Shown: piece by piece, positions 41,598 through 52,105 of the stretch
How positions within the stretch are numbered: the first letter of the stretch is position 1
Layout of the letters: the number at the start of each line of letters is the position of its first letter
Origin: Hemileia vastatrix
Taxonomy: Eukaryota; Basidiomycota; Pucciniomycetes; Pucciniales; Zaghouaniaceae
Assembly (NCBI GenBank): GCA_030280995.1
Contig: JASXTE010000005.1
Location: forward strand, 38,103,203 to 38,167,202
DNA: 64,000 nt
Direction of reading: 5' to 3'
Program-made: the position numbers and the translations under genes
The notes under the pieces: generated by a model
Told to the model about the DNA's origin: nothing
The model's input: the letters and a program-made list of their open reading frames with translations, nothing else
The model's database searches: none

Positions 41598-42597
41598 GAC
41601 TTCGGCACTCCTGGTGCCTCTAGGATAGAACCGTTTCACTTGATCGGCCGCTACCCTCTTCTTCAATACTACTCCATCCAACTCTTCTAGCACATATGAA
41701 CCGCCGGAAACTTGCTCCTTGATTTTATACGGTCCATTCCACCTATCTGCAAACATTTTTCCCCACTGACTTTCCAAACTCCTATTATACACCAGGACCA
41801 TATCTCCTGGGTTCAAAGGTTTCCTTAATCGATGTGCCAACCGCTCATCCCAATATCTAACTGATTGATTTCGGATCTTCATCATCCGCGAATATGCCTT
41901 TTCTAAATATTCTTCTTTCTTTTCTAGCTGCATCATTCTTGCACACAATAATTCTTCAGTAGTTTTGACCGTGTCCCAGTCAACTCCAAGATATGATTCA
42001 GCTTCTAAATCAACCGGTAAAACTGCTTTCTGTCCAAAAACAAGTTCATAAGGTGAAAATCCGGTCGTCCTTTTGGCAGTGATTCGATCAGCAAATAAAA
42101 CTAAAGGTAAATAGTGCCTCCACTTTTCGGCACTTGTCCCACACATTTTAACTAAAGCATCCTTAATAACTTGATGCCCTCTTTCAACCATGCCTTCAGC
42201 TTCAGGATAATATGGGGTTGCTACCCTAAACTTTGATCCAACTTTCAATACGGCCTCTTTAAACTCTGTCCCAAATTCAGGACCTCCATCTACCGTTACC
42301 AACTTCATCACCCCATACCTATATACCCAATTATTCAAAAAAAATTCTGCCACATTTTTGGCAGTTAAATTAATAAGAGGCGCTGCCTCTACCCAACCAG
42401 ATAAATCATCTCTGGCCACAATTAAATATTTATACCGTCCCTCTTTTATATGAACGGCATCTAAACTAACTCTTCCAAAGAGCGTATATTCACCGGTCGC
42501 GCGTCCAGGTTCTTTTGGGCTTAAATAACTTCGTCTTTGACATTCTTCGCATGACTGAACCCACTGTTTAACAGCCATCTTCATGCCAGGCCACCAA
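41595..42597 (-). CDS. G3 integrase (in frame with RT after one UGA)
   Basis: The frame continues from pol after a single TGA at 42598-42600. It has the second half of the zinc finger (CEECQRRS), then catalytic D (SLDAVH), D (TVDGGPEFG) and E (PEAEGMVERGHQ) and a C-terminal WNGPYKIKE domain. There is no chromodomain, unlike G1. The aligned G2 codon is CGG/AGA (Arg), so the TGA is probably a C-to-T change at CGA. Read-through cannot be excluded. It catalyses insertion of the element's cDNA. Confidence 0.88.
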
Positions 42598-45500
42598 AAT
42601 CAATCAGAAATTCTTCTAAACGTTTCTCCAATGCCTCTATGCCCGAGATCTTCATGCAGTGATTTCAAAACTAATTCTTGCCCCTTCTGTTGAGTTATAA
42701 CTACTTGAGGATTTGGATACCTCCTCCTCATTAAACGTCGACCAGATAGGTAAAACGTAGATGACTTCCTCTTGATAGCCACCCATTCATCGTCTTCACA
42801 ATCTTCTGGCCTCTCTAAAGTCAACAAATATTTGACTAACAAAAAATAAAAACCAGTCTGACCCCAGACTTCATCTTGAAAATCGATTAATATAACATCA
42901 ATAGGGACTTCTCTATCACCAATATCACCTGCACATGAATGAGCCAATAATCGTTGACCCCTAAATAAATTTTTAATCGAGCTATGTCGACGTTTTTCTT
43001 CTGAACCTTTGGATCCTTCGAAAACCGTATTTGAAAATACCTCTTTCTCTTTATCCACCTTTTTATTTAAATTCTCTAATTCTCCAACATATACACCATT
43101 CCTTAATTTACTACTATCCCACACTACCAATCCATTTTCCTCTACATACACCACATCTTCTTCTACCTCCTCTCTGCCGAATTTATCTACACCTTTTCCA
43201 ACACCTTTATTAACATAAAAACTATTTTCCAGTTTATCCTCTTGGGGGAGGTCATCATCATCATAATCTAAACACAATAGTCCTGCCAGTTTAACCTCAT
43301 GGGGGAGGTATGGAAAGTCTTCAGCTCCTTTAGTGCTGGCTTTAATAATAGGTATATCTTCATCGAACTCTTCTGAGTCTGAATCTTCTTCAGTGGGTGG
43401 TCTCCTTGATAAACCATCTGGCATAGTAAAAGTCTTGCCAGGCTTATGAACTAAATCAAATGAAAAATGTTGAATAAAAGCTACCCATCTCATCATGGGT
43501 GCGTTCGGTAAACTTGGGGAATTAATCATCTGGATTAACGATTTCGCATCCACTTGCAACTCAAAATGTTGCCCCCACAAAATATGCTGAAGTTTCTTCA
43601 GTATTTTTGCCACACCACATAATTCCAATTTCGGTTGAGAATATCTTGATTCGACCTCAGTAAATACTACAGATTCATACCTAACTGGCCTGATGTAACC
43701 AGCTTTATCCATCTGAGACAAAACCGCCCCAGCTGCAACCTGACTTGAATCAACCGCTAAATAAATTCTACCAGCATCTTTTCCATAATCTAACTTGTGC
43801 AGGACTAAATCCTTCCCTACAACCTCCTTCAACTTCACAAACGCCTTCTCACACTCTTCATCCCACTCCCAGTCTGCATCCTTTCTCGTTAACCGCCTCA
43901 ATGGAGCTGCCAATGAAGAAAAGTCCTTAATAAACATTCTAACATATACGCAAACGCCTAAAAACCCTCTAACTTCGGTCGTATTCTTGGGTCTTGGCCA
44001 GGACTGAATTTTGTTAACTTTCTTCTTGGACATAATCCTACCCTCTCTACATACCACATGGCCTAATATTTCTAAGGCTGGCACACAACATGAAAATTTT
44101 GAACCTGAAATAGTTAAACCAGCCTCTTCAATTCGAAACAAGATTCTTTCTAAAGTAATTGCAAACTCCCAAATGAATTTGCGTATCCCGGGATTCTCTT
44201 CCAACACCTGGTGATCATAGTCGGTTGTTGGTCCCTTAATTCCTCCATCATCTATAAAGATTCCAGCATATTGTGGAATTTCATCTTGAAGGATCCAAGC
44301 CATCTGAGCTTGATAAACTGCAACCGAATTTGTTGCTCCTTGAGGTAATCTTGTTAACTGTAAACGTCCAAGTGGTGTATCGAATGTAGTGAGAGGTCTT
44401 GAGTCCGGATGTAACTCTCTCTCATCATATCCACCCATAATATCTCCCAAACCATAACACACTCTCCCTGCAAACGCTTCAACAAACTCCTCAGCACTAG
44501 GCGGTATCCCAGCATCCTTTATTGTAACCCTATTTAATTCCCTAAGATCATGAACAACTCTAAGCTTGCCATTTGGTTTCTTGATACAAAATACCGGACT
44601 AGAATAACTTGACGTTGATTGCTCATAAAGTCCAGTGCGTATCCGTTCTCTGACAACTTCAATATAGGCTTCTTTTAATGCAGCCGGAATAGGAATCGGT
44701 TTCTGCTGCCACGGTTCATGACATACCACAGGAATCTTGTAAGGCTCCCCATAGGAATGCTTCAACACACCCCTCTCCTCTTCTTCAAAAGCAATGGCCT
44801 TCTCTCGCTTGACCATCACATCCAACAACAACTTCTTCTCTTCTCCAGACAACCAACCATCAGGTCCAAAATTAACAACACCCAGTCTCTCAAAAGTGAT
44901 TCTTGACGTCTCAGAAAATTCAGGCGGATTCTTTACCAAGGGACTTTCATAAGGATCTCTTGATAACCTTGGTCTTCTCAAAGGTGGATTTAATTCAGCA
45001 GGTAGCGGTTCATTAATAGGTCGAACTTTATTTGCTACTTTCTTATATTTGGCTGCGTCCACATCTAAATTAACTTGAGGTAAAACATTTTCTTTTGTAT
45101 CGCCATTTAAACTTTCATCAAATGAATCTTCTTCATCGCCAGAATCAGAATAAGAAAAATTAGAAAAATATTTTATTTCATTTTTAAATTTTACCCTTTT
45201 CTCCTTTCCCTTGTCTAATTTATAAACAGATTTTCCAACACCTTTTCTTCCCTTATCCAACAGTAAATCACCCGTAAAGAAAGTTGGCAGTTTAACCTCT
45301 TGCTGGAGGACCGGAATTGAATTTTCACAAAAATTATTTTTTTGGGTTTTAATTATACTGAGATTTTTAATTGGGTTTTGATAAGATTTTCGCAGTTTAC
45401 CCTCTTGCTGGAGGTCCGGTAATGAATTTTCACAAAAATTATTTTTTTGTGTTTTACTTATACTGAGATTTTTTATTGAGTTTTGACGAGTTAATTGCAG

Positions 45501-45797
45501 TTTACCCTCTTGCTGGAGGTCCGTAAACATACCCTTCCAATTTTTATCCAACCTAATTTGGCCCATTTTGCCTTTTTCACCATTTTTAAATTTTATAGAA
45601 AAACAGGGTAAATCCAATAAACATATAGAAAAGTCCAAAACGTATTTGCACTCCAAAGTAATATTAACAGAAAATAATTGAGAATCCACTTGAATTATCT
45701 CCAAGTGAGCTGACCTATTGCAATCCGGGATCTCATCCTGAGGAGAGATTACAACATTAGAGCGATCAGCCCCTGCTACCCCAAAAAATGAGGGCAT
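42598..45797 (-). CDS. G3 Pol: linker, RT, RNaseH, zinc-finger start of integrase
   Basis: 1065 codons from the first ATG (45797); the real entry is probably by -1 frameshift at 45788. The N-terminal linker (about 1-270) has the repeated peptide (D/V)LQQE(G/V)KL three times, encoded by hairpin-motif copies at 45498-45519, 45393-45414 and 45288-45309. RT is at about 330-620 (WPRPKNTTEVRGFLGV, GIFIDDGGIKGP with FIDD). RNaseH is near 690-790 (LAVDSSQVAAGAVLSQ). The RNaseH-integrase linker has two more motif copies (43230-43251, 43287-43308; LPQEDKL, LPHEVKL). It ends in HHCC finger start (HEDLGHRGIGETFRR) at the TGA. Otherwise fully open, unlike G2b. Confidence 0.9.
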
Positions 45798-48385
45798 TCA
45801 TCCCTTTCCAACAAACATAATTCACCAGAAGCCGTCCGTTTAATATGCCGCTTCTTGGTGCAAACACAACACTGGCACAGAGTAGTAATCCCTGGCCGTG
45901 TTTCCCAACCTTCATCTCCAGGAGGCGCTAACCGCATATGTAACCTCCGCATATCTTCACCAGTGATCTCCAAACTAATCCCCATGCCAGCTTGATACCC
46001 TATCCTGGCCTCAAAATCCATCAAAAAAGGACCACCAAGAACAGTTTTGACTGCTCCTCTGGCCACATAAAAGTGAACCTTACCAACAGATCCACCAATG
46101 CCTAACCTGACATGCTCAGCTGTACCCATCAGCTCTGTTGCATGCCCTCCAATACCTCTGAGGTTTCCCCCAGTTCCACTTTTAATTGGCAAGCCTATAC
46201 TCGTCGCTTGCTCCAATGAAATTAAATTAATTTGAGACCCTGAATCGACCAAGGCCTTTACTTCTTTACCATTAAGAGTTACCACCAGGTAACCCAGGGG
46301 AGCGGAAAAATGTGTATCTACATCTTCCCCAAACTTTTCAGCATTTTCACAAATATATTCCACCTCTCCAGTGGAAACCCGACGCCTCGTCAAATGCTTC
46401 TTTTGCTTTTCAGCAAGCGCCGGACTAATCGTAAATAACTCCCCTAAAGATAAGGGAATCTGAAGTTGATTCACCCTATTCAAAACTGCGTCCATCGCAT
46501 TAGCTTGACCAGAAACTACTGGCCGCTCATACTGGACCTTTGATTTAACAACCTTGGCCCTGGGTACCTCTTGAGGTCCAACCGAGCCATCTTCACCCCC
46601 CATTATAACATCTTCACTTTCTATAACCCTAACTCCGTCACCAGCTTCTTGCACTAATCCTGATCCATCGCTAGTCCTTCTTACACCCTCCATTGGGATG
46701 GGACCGCTAAAACTTGGTCTGGGTAGAGACGCCAACGGTACGTCCTCCTCAGAATCCGAATCATCCTCTGGCATAGGCTCACCATTTAAATCAAACTTGC
46801 CATAACTAGGGGGCCCCATATCAGCAATTCCCTTCTGCATTTTATATAATTCGTCCTTAGAGTAAGGGTTCAATTTGTTGGCGGCAGTTTGAGCACTAGA
46901 AATCTTGTCCTTAGAGTAAGGGTTCACTTTGTTATTGGCCTTGCCAGGATTAGCCCTCAATTGGCTCTGAATGCTACTTTTCGCCTTAGTAGCAGCTGCT
47001 CTTCTAGCAGCATTAACATCGTATTCGCCAGCCATACAGCTACCCTCCACCTGGGCAACCGTCGCCAGCTCTAAACCACCAAAAGAAGTAGAAAATGTGG
47101 CTTTACTGACCTCTTTCTCTTTACCTTTGTCAGCTTTTCCACCATTACCGTTACCATTTTTGCCACCCTTGGCATTAACATCTTCATCCGTCACCTCTTC
47201 AAATCTGGCTCTCCTTTCAGCCGTTAAACTTCTTCTGACCAAATCAGAAGGAGACTGTCCATCACTGGGCTTGATGAACGAACCATCAGGAAATTTATAA
47301 ACTTTACCATCAAATAAAACTCGCCCAGCATCCATATCCTTATCAAGAGCAAAACAAACTGTTGCTCTATGACCCCTCCTATTACAATAGGAGCACACCT
47401 TTGGCTCATCGTAGCCACCTCTATATCCATTACCACCATTCCCACCATTTCTCCCATTGCCTGGGAAGCGGTTACCGTTGTTATTGCCATTATAATTTCG
47501 ACGTTCATACCCTCTAGACTGATAAGAAGTCGATGTCGACAAGGAAGCGATTGGGGCCTTACTGGCCTTTTGAGTCTCTTGGACAAATATCTTTAGCTGT
47601 TTCGTTAAATCGGCCAAGTGATCGACCATCTTGTTGTCTACATTGCCCTCAACTTTTGCAGCAGGAACACCCATTTGTGCCTTCTTGGCCTCCTGGGCTT
47701 TGACCATAATATCGTTGTTCTCGGCCAAAACTTCGCTAACCTTACTGACATATTGAGTGCAAGACTCTTGATACTTGTCCAACGCTAATAACTTTAGATG
47801 GGCTTGGATGTTCTCTTTAATAACCTCCAGAGCCGGTAACTTCTGCTCACCGTTTGGCAGTTCCTTCATTAAATTCTTTCTTGAGAGATCCTTCAAGACG
47901 TCCATTCGAATATCCCTACTGCATGCTGACCAAAACAAATCTTTTGCTTGATTTTCATGCACTAATTCATCCACCAAAATAAGATATTCTACCACTTCAT
48001 CAAACTGAACACAAAGTTTTTTGAAGTCCACCATTGAAGAAACACCACCTTTAGCTTGCCAGTCACCTACAATTTTGTTGAGGTCCATCATAGTAAACCT
48101 AACACCCCATCTATCAATCATAGCTTTAGAAAGCTTAACCCAATCCTTGTCCTTAAATGCCTGCATAGCAATAACCTCTTTTTCCACCTCCCTATCGGCA
48201 ATAAAAAATCTAACTTGCTTCACCATATCCACATGGGAAGCACCATCAACAGCAGCAGCAGCTTCATACCTGCTAATGAACCATTTAACCTCCTCCCCAT
48301 CAAACTTTGGGCCATCCCAAGAAACAATTCTAACTGAGGGAGTAAGAGGGTTAGAAGATCCAGAAGCAACAGCAGAAGAAGACAT
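45776..48385 (-). CDS. G3 Gag-protease polyprotein (ORF1), 869 aa
   Basis: Starts MSSSAVASG at 48385. The gag domain covers residues about 15-240 (WDGPKFDGEEVKWFISRYEA, MIDRWGVRFTMMDLN). An intact CCHC knuckle (CSYCNRRGHRATVC) is near 333, after an Asn/Gly-rich stretch. An acidic segment (DDSDSEEDVPLASLP) is near 540. The aspartic protease is C-terminal (VDSGSQINLIS, GGPFLMDFEARIGYQ). About 50-55% like G2b Gag by eye. It overlaps pol by 22 bp in the -1 frame. Virus-like particle formation and processing are inferred from family knowledge. Confidence 0.92.
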   Translation of the reverse strand: MSSSAVASGSSNPLTPSVRIVSWDGPKFDGEEVKWFISRYEAAAAVDGASHVDMVKQVRFFIADREVEKEVIAMQAFKDKDWVKLSKAMIDRWGVRFTMMDLNKIVGDWQAKGGVSSMVDFKKLCVQFDEVVEYLILVDELVHENQAKDLFWSACSRDIRMDVLKDLSRKNLMKELPNGEQKLPALEVIKENIQAHLKLLALDKYQESCTQYVSKVSEVLAENNDIMVKAQEAKKAQMGVPAAKVEGNVDNKMVDHLADLTKQLKIFVQETQKASKAPIASLSTSTSYQSRGYERRNYNGNNNGNRFPGNGRNGGNGGNGYRGGYDEPKVCSYCNRRGHRATVCFALDKDMDAGRVLFDGKVYKFPDGSFIKPSDGQSPSDLVRRSLTAERRARFEEVTDEDVNAKGGKNGNGNGGKADKGKEKEVSKATFSTSFGGLELATVAQVEGSCMAGEYDVNAARRAAATKAKSSIQSQLRANPGKANNKVNPYSKDKISSAQTAANKLNPYSKDELYKMQKGIADMGPPSYGKFDLNGEPMPEDDSDSEEDVPLASLPRPSFSGPIPMEGVRRTSDGSGLVQEAGDGVRVIESEDVIMGGEDGSVGPQEVPRAKVVKSKVQYERPVVSGQANAMDAVLNRVNQLQIPLSLGELFTISPALAEKQKKHLTRRRVSTGEVEYICENAEKFGEDVDTHFSAPLGYLVVTLNGKEVKALVDSGSQINLISLEQATSIGLPIKSGTGGNLRGIGGHATELMGTAEHVRLGIGGSVGKVHFYVARGAVKTVLGGPFLMDFEARIGYQAGMGISLEITGEDMRRLHMRLAPPGDEGWETRPGITTLCQCCVCTKKRHIKRTASGELCLLERDECPHFLG
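45782..45788 (-). promoter_or_regulatory. Putative -1 frameshift site, gag to pol (G3)
   Basis: T TTT TTG in the gag frame, followed by GGG and the stop TAG (45778-45776). The -1 frame reads straight into pol (FFGVAGAD). It sits at the same distance from the gag stop as in G2b and G2old. Confidence 0.75.
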
Positions 48386-48543
48386 CCCAATAAGTAATGA
48401 AAAGCGTTAACAATCGATAAAATAACAAGCCTCTTGCAGGCCAATAACAAAAATCCAATTAGAGTTCCAGAAAATAAGCCTCTTGCAGGCTAATAACGTT
48501 CTTGATCCAAGTAAGTCTTTTAAAGAAAGCTAGAGAAATCGAA

Positions 48544-48560
48544 CCCCACGTTGGGCGCCA
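48544..48560 (-). other. G3 primer-binding site
   Basis: TGGCGCCCAACGTGGGG on the minus strand, two bases after the 5' LTR. Identical to G2b. Confidence 0.8.
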
Positions 48561-48562
48561 AC

Positions 48563-49686
48563 TATGGTAAGGTAAACTCTTACAGTCGCCTTGCTGTAAG
48601 CAGAATCCGGAGGAGATATGTGGATTTAGCTGAAAACCCCGTCCTTCCAATAAAATAACAAAGTAGGTGTTCTAAATCACTAAGCTAACCAATCTACTTA
48701 GATCTGATTGATAAAAATAATGAAACTCTAAAATAATTAACGCTTATTGAGATTTAATGAAAGTGGCTGTTGATAAAGAAATACTGATAACAACAATTAA
48801 GGTGTACCAGTGAAAGATCTGAAAAGATTGACTTTTATGTTTTTATAATAATTTGAATTTTTATGAGACAGCAATAATCAAGTCCCAGCGACGAAGACCT
48901 TTCTAAAGATACCCTGTATGAAGTGTTATTTAAACTGTTGAATTGTATTTCTAAGATGTTATGTAAAAAAAATAATAATGTTATAAGGGTATTACAAGTT
49001 ATTTTAATTTGTTGAGTAATAAAAAATGAGACTGTGGTGGTTAAAGATTAAGCTGTATGATGTGTCTCCCTCTCTCAATTTCGAGTTTGAGAAGCGCTTA
49101 AGTATTCCTAGTCACGTGCCTAAGTTTTCCCCTCCAGAGCTCTTCCAGAGTCAATCCAGAGCCCGTACGGAGTCCGTATGGAGTCCGTACGGAGTCAAAG
49201 CGGAGTCCGTACGGACTTCCGGACTCAATTTAGAACCTTAAAACCATAATGAAAAATCTAGAAAAATTACACATAATAGAGCTACTTCCCTTTTACCTAC
49301 CAAACTAATTTTCGTAGTCTGCGCAGCTCTAATTATCCCGTGAAAATTCATCAAAGTTAAGTAATTTTTGAAAAACGTAAATATTTCTATAAAACTTTAA
49401 AATTCATTTAAAAATATAAGAAAAATAGTAAAAATTCTGGGAAAATTTCCCAAGGTTCTTGAGTGACTCGACTTAATACTTATAAATTTTTCAGACCGTA
49501 AAAATAAGTTTTCTCCGCAAAATAAATTGTTTTTTGTAGGCATTCGCTCGTGACCAATTTCTCCATATTTAAAACTCAAATAAATTAAATAAAACCCTTT
49601 TATAAAAAAATAATAATGCCAATCTTGCACGCCGTAATAACTTCATTTACGTACTTAGGTGCCGTACTAAACTTTAGGCTACCACA
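48563..49686 (-). repeat. G3 5' LTR, 1124 bp
   Basis: Same length as 36681-37804, with five substitutions noted (for example ATTAATAAAA/ATTGATAAAA and CATTTGCTC/CATTCGCTC). No indel. Confidence 0.95.
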
Positions 49687-50829
49687 GCGGTTGATGAGGA
49701 GGAGACATCCAAATCCTCAAGTGGTGGTGACTCAGAAGAAGGGTCAAGAATTGGTTTTGAAGTCTTTGCATGAAGACCTTGGTCATAGAGGCTTTGGGGA
49801 GACTTATAGAAGAGTAGCAGACAGATTTTGGTGGCCAGATATGAAGTTGACTGTGCAGGGTTGGGTTCAATCTTGTGAAGAATGTCAAAGAAGAAGTCAC
49901 TTGAAACCTAAAGAGGTGGGCCGTGCTACTGGTGAATCAACTGTTTTTGGAAGGGTCAGTCTGGATGCTGTCAATATTAAAGAGGGCAGGTATAAATACT
50001 TGATTTTGCTATGGATGATTTGTCTGGTTGGGTTGAGGCAGTGCCTCTGGTTAATTTGACTGCCAAGAATGTGGCAGAGTTTTTGAAGAAGGAGTGGATT
50101 TATAGGTATGGGTTGATGAAGTTGGTCACTGTTGATGGCGGGCCAGAGTTTGGTGCCAAATTTAAAGAAGCTGTGGCTAGTGTTGCTTCTAAAGTTAGAG
50201 TGGCTACACCTTATTATCCTGAAGTTGAAGGCATTGTTGAAAGAGGCCATCAAGTTATCAAGAATGCTTTGTTGAAGATGTGCGGAGATAGTGCTGAAAA
50301 GTGGAGGCATTATTTACCCTTGGTGTTATTTGCTGATAGGGTCACTGTGAAGAGGACAACGGGCTATTCTCCTTATGAGTTAATGTTTGGTCAGAAAGCC
50401 GTTCTACCAGTGGACTTGGAAGCTGTCTCTTATCTTGGAATTGATTGGGATGACGTGCACTCAACAGAAGAATTGCTCTGTTCCAGGATGCAAAAGTTGG
50501 AATGTAGAGAGGAATGTCAGGAGAAGGCATACTCTAGAATGATGAAGATTAGGAATCAATCAGTCAGGTACTGGGACAAAAAGTTGGCTCATAGACTCAG
50601 GAATCCCTTGAAACCTGGTTGTTTGGTTTTGGTGTATAATAGAAGTTTGGAGAGTCAGTGGGGGAAAATGTTTGCTGACAGATGGAATGGACCTTACAGA
50701 GTCAGATCTCAGGCGTCTGGAGGTTCTTATGTTTTGGAAGAGTTGGATGGTGCAGTCTTGAAAAAGAGGGTGGCTGCAGACCAAGTGAAGAGGTTTTATC
50801 CCAGAGGCACTAGGCATGAAGAAGATTAA
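49687..50829 (+). pseudogene. G2b integrase, second part
   Basis: Resumes the frame interrupted at 36680. It has the zinc finger (HEDLGHRGFGETYRR, CEECQRRS) and catalytic D (SLDAVN), D (TVDGGPEFG) and E (EGIVERGHQ). A one-base deletion near 50005 (TTGATTTTGC; G2old and G3 have an extra base) splits it into two frames. Ends FYPRGTRHEED at 50829. No chromodomain. Confidence 0.88.
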
Positions 50830-52080
50830 CTCCTCAATGAGGATAAACTATGGAACGTTCTTTTTTGTTTTGTAAATTTTGGTGTTGCAGAGCAACTTTT
50901 GTGTTGGAAAATTTTTGTTAGAAGGTACCCATGGGTGGGGCTTCTAGATTTGATCTTGGCAAGTGTAGGGGTGACTGATGGGCTGGCTGCTCTATCAACA
51001 GTTACCCCAGATTGTCTGTTTCCAACCCTTTCTCTTAATTTGGTTTAACCCTAGTATTGGTTTCTTTTCACAGGTTTTAGTCTTCTATGACTTTAAACTG
51101 GAATTTCCTCTGGTTTTCATGTGCTGGTCTCTTCACTCTTATTGGTTTTGGTTTTTTTGTGTTGGATGTGGTGTTTTTGTTAGAAGGTACCCAGGGGGGG
51201 CTTCTAGATTTTATTTTGGCAAGTGTGGGGGTAACTGATGAGCTGGCTGCTCTGTAGAACAGTTACCCCAGAATGTCCGTCTCAAGTCTTTCGTTTTTCC
51301 TAGTTGAATTCTAGTTCTGTTGTTTATTATTCAGGTTTCAAGTCCACTATGACTTTAAAATGATTTGGGACTGGCTTCTTTATCTTTGCTTCTTTTAGAT
51401 TGGTGGTGGATCACTGGTGGTCTCCCATCATTTTTACTTATTGGAGGGAGCCCACCCAGTGATCATTTCTATGGAACGGACTTTCCCTTATCAGACCATC
51501 TATGGAGCTGGACTGTCTTTGATTTTTTTGCAGTTATGTTTTTTGCTGGATAGCAGTTTAAGATTATTTTCTTTTTTCTCTTTTTTTCTTTTAATTTTTT
51601 TATGGGGGTTGTTTAAAATTATAAAATCAAAAAATAAGGGTGTTACCACATCAGGGTCACCTGGATGTGGGCAAGCATTGGTGGGGAAAGGCCCATCAAT
51701 TGGCCGGGCAATGCTATTTTATTTTTATTTATTATTTATTTCATGTGTTTCTGTGTTTCATTATTTTTATTATCTTCTGAATTTCTAAATTTTTTGAATT
51801 TTGTTTTCTGTTAATCATTTAAAAGATTTAATTGTGTATCCACATCAAGGTGCACTTGGATGTGGGTAAGGTATCAGGGGATCAGCTCATCAATTGGCTG
51901 GGGGATACCATTTGTATTATTTTTTATATTTTATTCTATTTCATTTATGTTATTTCATCTCATTTTATTTATCAATTTTTAATTTTAGTATTTTAGTAGA
52001 CATCATCAAAAAATAAAAATAAAAAAAAATAAAAAATAAAAATTCTGAAATTATTTTTATTAATTGTTTTATATTATTAT
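50830..52080 (+). other. G2b structured 3' module, part 1
   Basis: In order: a weak hairpin motif (50831-50850); type-II stem-loops at 50968-51008 (GGGGTGACTG/CAGTTACCCC) and 51228-51269 (GGGGTAACTG/CAGTTACCCC); hairpin motifs at 51079-51100 (AGTC, TTCTAT, GACT) and 51339-51361. A type-IV stem-loop follows at 51409-51464 (GATCACTGG/CCAGTGATC, with inner CTCCC/GGGAG). Type-III pairs lie at 51646-51715 and 51840-51909: CCACATC/GATGTGG, then AGCATTG/CAATGCT in one and GGTATC/GATACC in the other, around a shared CATCAATTGGC loop. Nothing here is coding. Confidence 0.75.
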
Positions 52081-52105
52081 TATGTTTCTAATCTTTTGCA
52101 GGAGC

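Larger units (their letters stand above)
36681..49686 (-). mobile_element. G3: nearly intact 13-kb gypsy element with antisense gene
   Basis: Flanked by GCGG (36677-36680 and 49687-49690), so the TSD is 4 bp. Removing G3 and one GCGG rejoins the integrase frame of G2b, as the G2old copy at 58650 confirms. The two LTRs are each 1124 bp with five differences by eye, so G3 is the youngest member of the nest. Order on the minus strand: LTR, primer-binding site, gag-protease, frameshift site, RT-RNaseH, integrase, structured 3' module, antisense gene B, polypurine tract, LTR. Confidence 0.95.

Noticed and set aside
42865..43260. Plus-strand frames rich in Ser/Thr/Pro opposite G3 gag and pol
   Set aside because: They are shadows of the minus-strand coding region, with no start context, splice structure or conservation in G2b.
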